Part shown: one piece after another, positions 34,651-43,944 of the stretch
Position numbering within the stretch: position 1 is the first letter of the stretch
How the letters are laid out: the number at the start of each line of letters is the position of its first letter
Translations under genes and position numbers: made by a program
Notes under the pieces: generated by a model
What the model saw: the letters and a program-made list of their open reading frames with translations, nothing else
What the model was told of the DNA's origin: nothing
The model's database searches: none
NCBI GenBank assembly: GCA_020073085.1
Contig: JAIQFV010000002.1
Span: forward strand, 71,586-135,585
Direction of reading: 5' to 3'
DNA: 64,000 nucleotides
Source of the DNA: Terriglobia bacterium
GTDB lineage: Bacteria > Acidobacteriota > Terriglobia > JAIQFV01

Positions 34651-36654
34651 ATGCAAACTGAGTGTTATGTACAAACCATCAAGGAACGCTGCCGGGTTTG
34701 TTATACCTGCGTGCGGGAGTGCCCAGCCAAGGCCATTGGAATCTCCGATGGCCAGGCCCGGGTGATTCCGGAACGCTGCATCGCCTGCGGCAACTGCGTC
34801 CGTGTTTGCAGCCAGGGGGCGAAGAGGGTCCTTGATCAAACGGAGCAAGTTACTCATCTGCTCGCCTCAAACCAAAAGGTCGCCGCCCTCGTGGCGCCCA
34901 GCTTCCCGGCTGAATTCGAGGAGTGCGAGTACGAAAGTGTGGTCGGGGTGTTACGGTCGCTGGGCTTCTCTTACGTCCATGAAGTGGGGTTTGGCGCAGA
35001 CCTGGTTGCGCGCAGCTATCGCGAGCTGTTGGAGAGCGATCTTGACGGCCATCACATTGCCTCGACCTGCCCCGCGCTTGTCAGCTATGTGGAACGGTAT
35101 TATCCCGACCTCGTACCCCGGTTGGCCCCGATTGTCTCGCCGATGCTGGCACAGGCACGAGTAATCCACCGCCTCTATGGCGAAGACGTGCCGGTGGTAT
35201 TCATCGGCCCCTGCATTGCCAAGAAGGGTGAAGCGGCCATCGAGGAATTAGAAGGCGAGGTCGCCGCGGTGCTGACCTTCCATGAACTTCGCCACATGAT
35301 GGCCGAAGCCGGCGTCTCCCCTGACCGGGTCGAACCGAGCGATTTTGATCCACCCTGGAGCGGTCCCGGCGGTTTGTTTCCGATCAGCCGGGGAATGCTC
35401 CAGGCGGCCGATATCACCGAAGACCTGATGCACTCAGAGATTATGTCGACCCATGGCCGGACGGAGTTCGTCGAGGCGATTCATGCGGTCGACTCGAACA
35501 GCCTGGATGTCCGTCTGCTGGAGATTCTGTGCTGCAATGGATGCATCATGGGGGCCGGCATGAGCGCCAACACGACGATGTTTCGACGCCGCAATCGTGT
35601 CGGTCGCTATGTGGAACAGCATTGGACCGACTTCCGAAAAGAACAGTGGAGCCGGGATATGGCCCGTTTTGCCGACCTCGACCTGAGCCGCGGGTTCCAG
35701 TCTTATGACCAGCGGGTTTCTCAGCCCTCCCATGAAGAGGTGGTCACCATTCTTGCCCGAATGGGCAAACTCAGGCCCGAGGACGAACTCAACTGCGGGG
35801 CATGTGGTTATGATTCCTGTGTCCAGCATGCCATTGCCATTCACCGGCGGCTGGCCGAGACGGAGATGTGCCTGCCTTACACTATTGAGAAACTGCGCTT
35901 GACGGTCAAGGAACTTGCCGTCTCGCACCAGCAGTTGATCAGCACGCAGGAGGCCTTGATGCACTCGGAGAGGCTGGCGAGCATGGGCCAGCTCGCCGCG
36001 GGAGTGGCCCACGAGGTCAACAACCCGCTGGGCGTCGTCCTCATGTATTCCCATATGTTGCTGGAGCAAGTGGAGCAGCACCCGGAATGGCGCGATGACC
36101 TGTCCATGATCGTTGAACAGGCCGACCGCTGCAAGAAGATCGTCGTCCGCCTCCTGCATTTCGCACGACAGAACAAGGTGGTACTCCGGACCGTCGATCT
36201 GTGCAAGCTGATCCAGCGCGCCGTCAAGGCTTATCCTGTTCCGGCCAACGTGCGCGTGAAGGTGGAGCCGACCGTCACTAACCCCAAGGTGGGGCTTGAT
36301 CCGGACCAGATCAACCAGGTCCTCACCAATCTTTTCAGCAATGCCTGCGATGCCATGCCGGAGGGGGGGACTCTGACCATCGGCATCGACGGAAATGACG
36401 ACAAGATCTGGTTTTCAGTCCGCGACACCGGGATCGGGATTCCCCGGGAAAATCTCACCAAGATTTTTGAACCTTTCTTCACCACGAAACAGATTGGCAA
36501 GGGGACGGGGCTCGGGCTCGCGGTGACCTACGGAATTGTCAAAATGCACCGGGGCGACATCGAGGCCGTCTCTAACAGCGATCCGGCGGCCGGCCCGACC
36601 GGAACGACTTTCACCGTCAGACTCCCCCGGAAGGGTCCGGAGGAGCAGCTCTGA
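34651..36654 (+). CDS. [FeFe]-hydrogenase-domain sensor histidine kinase
   Basis: 667 residues. Two 4Fe-4S sites at the N terminus (CRVCYTCVREC, CIACGNCVRVC) lead into an [FeFe] hydrogenase H-domain (about 70-330). Its motifs are altered: L1 is STCPALV (Cys about 140), L2 is GPCIAKKGE (Cys about 187), L3 is ILCCNGCIMGAG (Cys294 and Cys298). All four likely cluster-ligand positions hold cysteine. Next come a 4Fe-4S 'CGACGYDSC' module (about 380-390), a HisKA domain with His about 454 (AHEVNNP) and an HATPase domain (NLFSNA, DTGIGIP, GTGLGLAV). No membrane segment: a cytoplasmic kinase that probably reads H2 or redox state and phosphorylates the neighbouring receivers. Confidence 0.92.
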   Translation: MQTECYVQTIKERCRVCYTCVRECPAKAIGISDGQARVIPERCIACGNCVRVCSQGAKRVLDQTEQVTHLLASNQKVAALVAPSFPAEFEECEYESVVGVLRSLGFSYVHEVGFGADLVARSYRELLESDLDGHHIASTCPALVSYVERYYPDLVPRLAPIVSPMLAQARVIHRLYGEDVPVVFIGPCIAKKGEAAIEELEGEVAAVLTFHELRHMMAEAGVSPDRVEPSDFDPPWSGPGGLFPISRGMLQAADITEDLMHSEIMSTHGRTEFVEAIHAVDSNSLDVRLLEILCCNGCIMGAGMSANTTMFRRRNRVGRYVEQHWTDFRKEQWSRDMARFADLDLSRGFQSYDQRVSQPSHEEVVTILARMGKLRPEDELNCGACGYDSCVQHAIAIHRRLAETEMCLPYTIEKLRLTVKELAVSHQQLISTQEALMHSERLASMGQLAAGVAHEVNNPLGVVLMYSHMLLEQVEQHPEWRDDLSMIVEQADRCKKIVVRLLHFARQNKVVLRTVDLCKLIQRAVKAYPVPANVRVKVEPTVTNPKVGLDPDQINQVLTNLFSNACDAMPEGGTLTIGIDGNDDKIWFSVRDTGIGIPRENLTKIFEPFFTTKQIGKGTGLGLAVTYGIVKMHRGDIEAVSNSDPAAGPTGTTFTVRLPRKGPEEQL

Positions 36655-36673
36655 CATTTCAGACGAGAGTGCC

Positions 36674-37063
36674 ATGGCACACATACTGTTGGTGGATGAC
36701 GACGAGGACCTGATTGAAATAAACAAAATGGTGCTGGCGCGGCGAGGCCACACGGTGACGGTCGCCTACTCCGCGGAGGAGGCCCGTCAGCGTGCCCAGG
36801 CGAACCCTCCGGATGCCGCCGTGTTGGACATCGTGATGGAAGACATCGCCGTCGGGTTCGACCTGGCCCGCCACCTCCATGAGCAATACCCGCAGCTTCA
36901 AATCATCGTGCTCACCGGCATCCGCCGTGAGATGCGCCCCGGTTTTGATCTCGAACCGATGGAGCGGGGGCTGGCGGGAGTGAAGTTCCTGGAGAAGCCG
37001 GTGAAGCCGCGTGTGCTCGTCGATGAAGTGGAAAAGCTGCTGGCCGCGAAGCAGGCGGTCTAG
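36674..37063 (+). CDS. Single-domain response regulator
   Basis: 129 residues. Receiver domain with DDDED near the start, phospho-acceptor Asp in AVLDIVMED, Thr in VLTGI and Lys in LEKPVK. Unlike the 34201 receiver it contains 'AVGFDLARHLHEQYPQL' and a longer loop before the Lys. It lies 19 bases after the hydrogenase-domain kinase, so a phosphotransfer partner is likely. No DNA-binding domain. Confidence 0.88.
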   Translation: MAHILLVDDDEDLIEINKMVLARRGHTVTVAYSAEEARQRAQANPPDAAVLDIVMEDIAVGFDLARHLHEQYPQLQIIVLTGIRREMRPGFDLEPMERGLAGVKFLEKPVKPRVLVDEVEKLLAAKQAV

Positions 37064-37098
37064 CCCAACCTTGTGGAAAGGATGCACGACCACGAACT

Positions 37099-38253
37099 AT
37101 GCCCGCGCTGTCGAGCAAAGAGAACAAAGTGGATGTGCTGCACATCCTCGTCGTGGATGATGAGTTCGGTATGCGTCAAGGCGCCGAGCGGGCCTTGCGC
37201 GAGCTCAGTCTGGACTTCCCGGACATCAACGGGGAGGTCCGGTTTGCCACCCGGGCGGCAGCCAACGGCAAGGAACTGGAAGAAAGACTGGCTTCCGGGC
37301 AGGTCGATATTCTGCTCCTCGATCACAAGTTGCCGGACACGACCGGACTGGAGATCCTGGAGCGGCTCCGCAAACGATCGCTCGACCTGTTGATCATCAT
37401 GATCACCGCTTATGCTTCCCTGGAAACAGCAGTCGCCGCTACGCGAAGCGGCGCCTTCGACTTCCTGGCCAAGCCGTTTACCCCTGAAGAGCTGCGAGGC
37501 GCGGTTCGCAAAGCCGCCCGCCACCTCATCCTTCAACGCAAGGCCCGGCGGCTGGCTGAAGAAAAGCGGCAGGTGCGGTTCCAGTTCATCTCGGTGTTGG
37601 CCCATGAAATGAAGGCTCCGCTCGCTGCTATCGAGGGATACCTCCAGATGATTCGCGAACGCGCGGTCGGAGAGAATCTTGAATCCTATGATCGAATGCT
37701 GGATCGCTGCCTCCTGCGGACCGACGGGATGCGTAAGCTGATTGCCGATTTGCTGGACCTCACCGCGATCGAATCCGGGCAAAGGAAACGAAACCTGGCC
37801 ACCGTGGCGCTTGGCGAAGTCGCCCGCCAAGCGGTGGAGAATGCCAAGGTCGAGGCGCAGCAACGGGATATCCGGATCGAGGTGGAAGTGCCGGACGGAC
37901 TCACTCTCGACGCAGACCGAACAGAAATGGATATCATCTTCAACAACCTTATCTCCAACGCGGTCAAATACAACCGCGACCACGGACGTGTCAAGGTAAC
38001 GGCCGGCACGGTCGCAGAGATGGTTCGCCTCCAAGTCGAAGACACCGGGATCGGAATGACCGGGGAAGAGAGCAAGCGCCTGTTCAATGATTTTGGGCGG
38101 ATCAAGAATGAAAAGACGCGCCACATCCTGGGAAGCGGACTGGGTCTTTCCACCGTCAAGAAACTCGTCACATTCTATGGAGGCGAAATCGTCGTTAAAA
38201 GCCAGCCCGACGCGGGCAGCACCTTCACCGTGACGCTGCGGCGCAAACCTTAG
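37099..38253 (+). CDS. Receiver-histidine kinase hybrid
   Basis: 384 residues, receiver first. Asp in LLLDHKLPD (about 77) and Lys in LAKPF mark an intact receiver (about 15-135). A coiled stretch leads to HisKA with the His in LAHEMKAP (about 173), then an HATPase domain with NLISNAVKY, DTGIGM and GLGLSTVKKL. Receiver-first kinases are often controlled by phosphorylation of the receiver, which could link this protein to the upstream hydrogenase-type kinase as a second tier. No membrane segment or effector domain. It completes the four-gene signalling block. Confidence 0.9.
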   Translation: MPALSSKENKVDVLHILVVDDEFGMRQGAERALRELSLDFPDINGEVRFATRAAANGKELEERLASGQVDILLLDHKLPDTTGLEILERLRKRSLDLLIIMITAYASLETAVAATRSGAFDFLAKPFTPEELRGAVRKAARHLILQRKARRLAEEKRQVRFQFISVLAHEMKAPLAAIEGYLQMIRERAVGENLESYDRMLDRCLLRTDGMRKLIADLLDLTAIESGQRKRNLATVALGEVARQAVENAKVEAQQRDIRIEVEVPDGLTLDADRTEMDIIFNNLISNAVKYNRDHGRVKVTAGTVAEMVRLQVEDTGIGMTGEESKRLFNDFGRIKNEKTRHILGSGLGLSTVKKLVTFYGGEIVVKSQPDAGSTFTVTLRRKP

Positions 38254-38377
38254 TTTCTTCCCCGGGGCTTCGCTTCAGGGACTATTCATCCCGCGCTGGG
38301 GATGTAAGAGCGATCCCGGGGCTGCATTGAAAAAGAGCGGGCGCCCGGCCGTTCATAAAGAATTGACTGAAGAAAAT

Positions 38378-39460
38378 ATGAATCGCGACGAAATACTCCA
38401 TTGGCTGCACGAACAGGATCCGGCCCAGCTGCAAATCCTCTGGGCCCGAGCCGATTCGTCGCGCCAGGAGCATGTCGGCGATGCGGTCCATCTTCGCGGA
38501 CTGATCGAGTTCTCGAACTACTGCCGGAGCCGCTGCCATTATTGCGGGATGCGGGCGGATCGTCGTTCGCTCGAGCGATACCGGATGACCGCACCCGAAA
38601 TCCTCGCGTCGGCCCGTGATGCGGTCGCGCGCGGATACGGGGCCATTGTGATGCAGTCGGGCGAGGACCCCGGCCTGGATGCAGAATGGCTGGCTCAAAT
38701 CATCGAAACCATCAAACGCGAGACCCCGCTGGCGGTCACGTTGAGTTGTGGGGAACGATCGCACGACGAACTGGCGCGCTGGCGGAAGGCCGGGGCAGAC
38801 CGCTATTTTCTCCGCTTCGAGACTTCGTCGAAAACCCTGTGGAAGTCCATTCATCCACCCCTGACCAAGGATTCGCCACACCGGTTGGAGATTCTGAGAG
38901 GGATCAAAGAGCTCGGCTACGAAACCGGGAGCGGCATCATGGTGGGAATTCCCGGACAGACATGGGCCTCCCTGGTCGAAGACATTGAGTGGTTTAGACG
39001 ACTGGATCTGGACATGATCGGCAGCGGACCTTTCATTCCACACGGGGAGACTCCTTTGGGGCAAACCTCCCGTCGGGCCCCGCAGCATGTGATCTCCGAT
39101 CAGGTGCCGGACACAGAACTGATGACATACAAGGTTATGGCCCTCACGCGCCTCGCTTGCCCGCGCGCCAACATTCCCACGACCACCGCCCTGGCCACCC
39201 TCAATCGCGAGCACGGATCGAAGCTTGGCCTCGAACGCGGAGCCAACGTGATGATGGTCAATCTCACGCCGCCCCGCTATCGCGCCTTTTATGAGATCTA
39301 TCCTGCCAAGGCTTGCATCGGGGAGTTGCCTCAAGACCAGAACCATCGGGTGTCAACCCTGCTGGCGAGTCTGGGCCGATACGCCGGCGGCGGGCCCGGC
39401 ACATCACCGAACTTTCAACTGCAGCGAAGCGCTGAAGCGCGAGCAGTCACGAGGTCATGA
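38378..39460 (+). CDS. hydE: [FeFe] hydrogenase maturase HydE
   Basis: 360 residues, a usual size. The radical SAM motif CRSRCHYC (CxxxCxxC, about 47-54) lies in the YCRSRCHYCGMR context of HydE. 'SGEDPGLD' and 'GSGIMVGIPGQTW' are typical later blocks. HydE acts late in the synthesis of the dithiomethylamine/diiron subcluster. A TTG-initiated frame opens at 38327, but the ATG at 38378 (GAAG a few bases before) fits the family. The stop abuts hydG. Confidence 0.94.
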   Translation: MNRDEILHWLHEQDPAQLQILWARADSSRQEHVGDAVHLRGLIEFSNYCRSRCHYCGMRADRRSLERYRMTAPEILASARDAVARGYGAIVMQSGEDPGLDAEWLAQIIETIKRETPLAVTLSCGERSHDELARWRKAGADRYFLRFETSSKTLWKSIHPPLTKDSPHRLEILRGIKELGYETGSGIMVGIPGQTWASLVEDIEWFRRLDLDMIGSGPFIPHGETPLGQTSRRAPQHVISDQVPDTELMTYKVMALTRLACPRANIPTTTALATLNREHGSKLGLERGANVMMVNLTPPRYRAFYEIYPAKACIGELPQDQNHRVSTLLASLGRYAGGGPGTSPNFQLQRSAEARAVTRS

Positions 39461-40885
39461 ATGAGTGGATTGCCCGGAATGAAAACGAGTGAGGGTGCCG
39501 TTGATTTCATCAACGACAACCTCCTCACGTCTTTGCTCACCGGACCCCGCGCCGGCAGCAAAGAGGTCAAGGACACGATTGCCAAGAGCCTGGCCAAGCA
39601 GCCGCTCACCCTCGAGGAGACGGCCATCCTGCTTCGCGCCGACGAACCCGAGTTGCTCGAGGAGATTTTCCATGCCGCCCGAACACTCAAGGAAACCGTT
39701 TACGGGAACCGGGTTGTGCTCTTTGCCCCGCTCTACATTGGGAACCATTGCGTCAACGATTGTTCTTATTGCGCCTTCCAGCGCAGCAATCCCCTGGCGG
39801 TGCGACGCACGCTCACGCCGTCGGAAGTCGCGGAACAGGTTCTTTCCCTGGAGGCGAACGGTCATAAGCGCCTCATCCTCGTCTTTGGAGAACATCCCAG
39901 CTACGATGCACAGTTCATTGCCGATCAGGTCCGTACGGTTTATGCCACGCGGAACGGGCACGGGGAGATCCGCCGGGTCAATGTGAACGCCGCGCCGATG
40001 GACCATGAAGGATACCGCCTCATCAAAGCGGCGGGTATCGGCACCTATCAGGTGTTCCAGGAGACGTACCATCATGACACCTACGCCCGGGTGCACCCGC
40101 CTCACACCCGCAAAGGCAATTACCTTTACCGCCTGGACGCGCTGAGTCGGGCCTTGGAATCCGGCTGTGACGATGTGGGGATTGGAGCACTCTTTGGTTT
40201 GGATGACTGGCGGTTTGAGGTTTTGGGGTTGGTGGCGCATGCCGTTCATCTCCGCACTCGCTACGGAGTGGGCCCGCACACGATCAGCTTTCCACGATTG
40301 AGACCGGCCTGCGGAGTGACCCCGGGCGGTGTCTCGCCGGTCAGTGACGACGATTTCAAAAGAGTGATCGCTGTTCTGCGGCTGGCCGTGCCTTACACGG
40401 GACTTATTCTCACAGCCCGGGAGAATGCCGATTTACGAAGGGAGCTCCTGGCGTTTGGCGTCTCCCAGATCGACGCGGGAACCCGGATTGAGATCGGCGG
40501 CTATACGGAAACGGGCGACGCGCAGGTGATGGAACGCGAGCAGTTTGAACTGGGCGATGTCCGGCCTTTGGATGCGGTCATCCGCGAATTGTTGCAGGAC
40601 GGATACCTGCCGAGCTTCTGCACGTCTTGTTACCGGCTCGGGCGGACGGGCGAGCATTTCATGGAGTTCGCGATCCCGGGATTCATCAAACAGTTCTGCA
40701 CGCCGAATGCATTGACCACCCTGCAGGAGTACCTGGTGGATTATGCCTCGACCGAAACGCGCGCTGCCGGAGAGGCATTGCTCCAGCAGGAATTGTATAG
40801 GCTCGAAGAGGGTCCGCTGAAGACAACACTCATGGACCGGCTTCGACAGATCAGGGAATCTGCAAAGCGCGACCTTTACTTTTGA
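39461..40885 (+). CDS. hydG: [FeFe] hydrogenase maturase HydG
   Basis: 474 residues. The SAM-cluster motif CVNDCSYC (CxxxCxxC, about 97-104) and the HydG-specific C-terminal CTSC...C set (CTSCYRLGRTG then FCTPNAL) for the auxiliary cluster are both intact. 'GEHPSYD' and 'QVFQETYHHDTY' are typical HydG/ThiH blocks. HydG cleaves tyrosine and supplies CO and CN- bound to iron. It starts directly after the hydE stop with GAGG at 39451. Confidence 0.96.
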   Translation: MSGLPGMKTSEGAVDFINDNLLTSLLTGPRAGSKEVKDTIAKSLAKQPLTLEETAILLRADEPELLEEIFHAARTLKETVYGNRVVLFAPLYIGNHCVNDCSYCAFQRSNPLAVRRTLTPSEVAEQVLSLEANGHKRLILVFGEHPSYDAQFIADQVRTVYATRNGHGEIRRVNVNAAPMDHEGYRLIKAAGIGTYQVFQETYHHDTYARVHPPHTRKGNYLYRLDALSRALESGCDDVGIGALFGLDDWRFEVLGLVAHAVHLRTRYGVGPHTISFPRLRPACGVTPGGVSPVSDDDFKRVIAVLRLAVPYTGLILTARENADLRRELLAFGVSQIDAGTRIEIGGYTETGDAQVMEREQFELGDVRPLDAVIRELLQDGYLPSFCTSCYRLGRTGEHFMEFAIPGFIKQFCTPNALTTLQEYLVDYASTETRAAGEALLQQELYRLEEGPLKTTLMDRLRQIRESAKRDLYF

Positions 40886-40922
40886 GGAATTCAGGAACTG
40901 TCTCCTGAATCCAGGCGGTGGT

Positions 40923-42335
40923 ATGGGAACTTGTCGAATTGAAGAGGACTTGCTGGGGACCCGGGAAGTGCCGGGGGATGCCCTGCATGGGATTTACACC
41001 GAACGGGCGCTCGAGAACTTTCCCCTGGCGTGCCGACCGGTCAACCCGGCCCTCATCCAAGCCTACGGCGCAGTGAAACTCGCCTGCGCACGGACCAATC
41101 ACGAGTTGGGCTCATGGGATGACGCCAAGGCACGCGCTATAGAGACGGCATGCAAGGAAATGATGGAGGGCCGACTGAACTGGTCGATCGTCGTCGATGC
41201 GCTTCAGGGCGGGGCGGGCACCTCGATGAACATGAATGTGAACGAGGTTCTGGCCAATCGGTCGCTGCAATTGCTGGGAAAGCCCTTGGGCGATTATCAC
41301 ACGGTCTCGCCGGTTGAGGACATCAACCTCCACCAATCCACCAACGATACCTTCCCCACCGCGCTGAAGGTGGCAGCCATCCGCCTTCTCCGGGGCCTTC
41401 AGACCGAGGTCATTGCCTTGCTCGAAGAGTTCCAACGCAAGGAAAAGCAACTGGCGCATGTGGTCAAAATGGGTCGGACGGAAATGCAGGATGCCGTGCT
41501 GATCACCCTGGGCCGTGAAATGGGCGCGTATGGCGAGGCGTTCGCCCGCGATCGGTGGCGCATTTACAAGTGCGAAGAACGTTTGCGCGCCGTGAATTTG
41601 GGCGGGACTGCGATTGGAACTGGGCTCTCGGCGCCGCGACAATATATTTTCCGCGTCAATGAACAGCTTCGGGAAATTACCGGCCTCGGTCTGGCGAGGG
41701 CGGATAACCTGGTCGAGTGCACGCAAAATGCCGATGTCTTCGTCGAAGTGAGCGGCATTCTGAAGGCCAACGCGACCAACTTGTTGAAGGTGGCCACGGA
41801 CCTGCGCCTCCTGTCTTCGGGACCGGATGCCGGCCTAGGGGAAATCCGCCTGCCTGCACGGCAAGCCGGATCGTCCATTATGCCCGGGAAGGTCAATCCA
41901 GTTATTCCAGAAGCCGTCTCGCAGGCAGCGATCGTCGTCATGGCAAATGACCAGGCCATCGCTCACGCCTGCTCGATGGGAAATCTCGAGCTGAACGCGT
42001 TTCTGCCGTTGATCGCGGATGCCCTCCTGGGGAGCCTGGATCTGCTGCGAAACGCCTGCCGGATCTTCCGGGAATACTGCGTGGCGGGGATTGAGGCGGA
42101 TGAAGCACGTTGCCGGGCTCATGTCGAAGGGGCAACGGCCACACTGACGGCGCTCGTGGAGTTGCTTGGCTATGAGCAGGCGCAGTCGGTGGCAGCGATG
42201 GCCCGCGCGGAACGCAAGGGGATTCGTGAAATTGTTCTGGAGAAGGGCCTCTTGTCATCTGAGGAATTTGATCGCCTTGTCTCGCCTCAGAGCGTGATTC
42301 GACTCGGCTCGCCACCACCCGCGGAGGCGTCATGA
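40923..42335 (+). CDS. aspA: Aspartate ammonia-lyase-like protein in the hydrogenase maturation operon
   Basis: 470 residues, the fumarase/aspartase superfamily. The signature GSSIMPGKVNP near residue 320, 'TNDTFPTALK' (about 145) and 'GRTEMQDAV' mark an intact enzyme. Aspartase releases ammonia from aspartate giving fumarate. The gene lies between hydG and hydF and overlaps the hydF start by four bases (ATGA), so they are translationally coupled. This association with [FeFe] maturation genes is known in other bacteria; ammonia supply for the dithiomethylamine bridge is a possible role but is inference here. Fumarase-type activity is the alternative. Confidence 0.88.
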   Translation: MGTCRIEEDLLGTREVPGDALHGIYTERALENFPLACRPVNPALIQAYGAVKLACARTNHELGSWDDAKARAIETACKEMMEGRLNWSIVVDALQGGAGTSMNMNVNEVLANRSLQLLGKPLGDYHTVSPVEDINLHQSTNDTFPTALKVAAIRLLRGLQTEVIALLEEFQRKEKQLAHVVKMGRTEMQDAVLITLGREMGAYGEAFARDRWRIYKCEERLRAVNLGGTAIGTGLSAPRQYIFRVNEQLREITGLGLARADNLVECTQNADVFVEVSGILKANATNLLKVATDLRLLSSGPDAGLGEIRLPARQAGSSIMPGKVNPVIPEAVSQAAIVVMANDQAIAHACSMGNLELNAFLPLIADALLGSLDLLRNACRIFREYCVAGIEADEARCRAHVEGATATLTALVELLGYEQAQSVAAMARAERKGIREIVLEKGLLSSEEFDRLVSPQSVIRLGSPPPAEAS

Positions 42336-43555
42336 AAGATACGCCCAAAGGAATGCGCCTTCATATTGGCTTGTTCGGCCGGAGAAACGTCGGCAAGTCC
42401 TCGCTCCTCAACGCCCTCACCCGTCAGCATGTTTCCATCGTTTCCGACGTGCCCGGCACAACCACTGATCCAGTTGAAAAGCCGATGGAGCTTCTTCCGC
42501 TTGGGCCGGTATTGTTCATCGACACCGCCGGCATCGACGACGTTGGCGCGCTGGGGAAGATGCGCGCCGAGCGAACGCACCTTGTTTTTGAACGAACAGA
42601 TTTGGGGATTCTGGTCGCTGAGGAAGACCGTTGGGGGAAATTTGAAGAGAGTATCCTGGAGGAGTTGTCCACCCGGCGGGTTCCCGTCATTGTAGTGTTC
42701 AACAAAACCGATATCGCTGTGCCGCGCCCTGACGTTCTCCATCAGCTTCGTTCCCGCAAGGTGCCTTCCATCGAGACTGTAGCAACGCAGGAAAAAGGGT
42801 TGCTGGCTCTGCGGGAAGCGTTGATCCGGTTTGCCCCCGAGGATTTCATCAACATGCCGGGGGTTCTCGGTGACCTGATTCCACCCGGTGAGTTGGTGGT
42901 GCTGGTGGTGCCGATTGACCTGGAAGCGCCGCGTGGAAGACTCATTCTTCCGCAGGTCCAGGCCATCCGCGATGTGCTCGACAACGATTCCTACTGCATG
43001 GTGGTGAAAGAGCGGGAACTTCGCGACGCGTTGGACCGTCTCAAGCGGCCGCCGGCCCTCGTGGTGACCGACTCTCAGGTCTTCTTGAAGGTGGCCGCCG
43101 ACACGCCCGTCGAGGTGCCGCTGACCTCCTTTTCCATTCTGTTCGCACGGCTGAGGGGAGACCTGGATGAGTTCGTGCGGGGTGTCAAGTCCGTCGACCG
43201 GCTCCGCAACGGCGATCGCATTCTCGTTCTGGAAGCCTGCACCCATCATCCTATAGGCGAGGACATCGGACGAGTCAAGATTCCCCGGTGGCTCCGCCAA
43301 TACACCGGCTTGGATCTGGAGTTTGAACATCTTCAAGGTCACGATTTTCCGCACGACTTGAGTCCCTACCGGATGGTCGTTCACTGCGGCTCCTGCATGC
43401 TGAACCGGCGCGAAGTAATGTCGCGGATTCTGCGTTGTCGCGAAGCCGGCGTTCCAATCACCAACTACGGCGTGGCCATCACCTATTCCCTGGGCGCCCT
43501 CGACCGCGCGCTCTCCCCGTTCCCTGCTTACCGGAATTTGCCTGTCTATTCTTAG
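42332..43555 (+). CDS. hydF: [FeFe] hydrogenase maturation GTPase HydF
   Basis: 407 residues. GTPase motifs: GRRNVGKSS (P-loop, about 17-25), DTAG (about 65) and NKTD (about 128). The C-terminal cluster-binding domain has Cys in ACTHH (about 310) and HCGSC (about 350), the family's iron-sulfur ligands. HydF is the scaffold that receives the diiron unit from HydE/HydG products and loads it into HydA. It ends the maturation operon. Both the catalytic HydA and the sensor-kinase H-domain could be its clients. Confidence 0.95.
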   Translation: MKDTPKGMRLHIGLFGRRNVGKSSLLNALTRQHVSIVSDVPGTTTDPVEKPMELLPLGPVLFIDTAGIDDVGALGKMRAERTHLVFERTDLGILVAEEDRWGKFEESILEELSTRRVPVIVVFNKTDIAVPRPDVLHQLRSRKVPSIETVATQEKGLLALREALIRFAPEDFINMPGVLGDLIPPGELVVLVVPIDLEAPRGRLILPQVQAIRDVLDNDSYCMVVKERELRDALDRLKRPPALVVTDSQVFLKVAADTPVEVPLTSFSILFARLRGDLDEFVRGVKSVDRLRNGDRILVLEACTHHPIGEDIGRVKIPRWLRQYTGLDLEFEHLQGHDFPHDLSPYRMVVHCGSCMLNRREVMSRILRCREAGVPITNYGVAITYSLGALDRALSPFPAYRNLPVYS

Positions 43556-43944
43556 TTGTGTTTTTAGATTCCAGAATCCTCTCCGAACTCCATTAGAGTG
43601 TTTCCTGATCCGGGGGTTTTGACCGCGAGGGTTTCTTGACCCGGGGTGCCGCAGGCATGTGTTCTTGGCATGCCTGCGTCGGCCAGTGCTCTGAATGCCG
43701 CCGTGGGGAATGATCCCATGTGGAATTTGCTTGCGGCTTAGCGGGGAGGAGTAGCGGTCTCAGGGGCCCGTCTTCGCAGACATACAAAAAGCGCATATCT
43801 GCGGCACCCGCGCACACCCCACCCCCCGGGGGCTGTGATCCTCCTGGGGTTGCAACCTGACTCACAGTGCCTTCGTATTATGTTATGTCAAAAATTCAGA
43901 TCTGGCCTTGCTGTCCGATGGATGGCAGTTTCAGGGGAGGAGTC
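43556..43944. other. Intergenic region with palindromic element copy e
   Basis: About 390 bases after hydF. Most of it is the 166-bp palindromic element (43644-43809), then a C/G-rich run (43815-43835). The ribosome site of the next gene is at 43933-43942. No gene seen. Confidence 0.7.
43644..43809 (+). repeat. Palindromic intergenic element, copy e, with terminal inverted repeats
   Basis: Begins GGGTGCCGCAGGCATGTG and ends GCATATCTGCGGCACCC, inverted repeats. The left hairpin (43650-43678) is CGCAGGCATG / CATGCCTGCG, as in copy d. The middle part differs from copy d. Confidence 0.75.
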
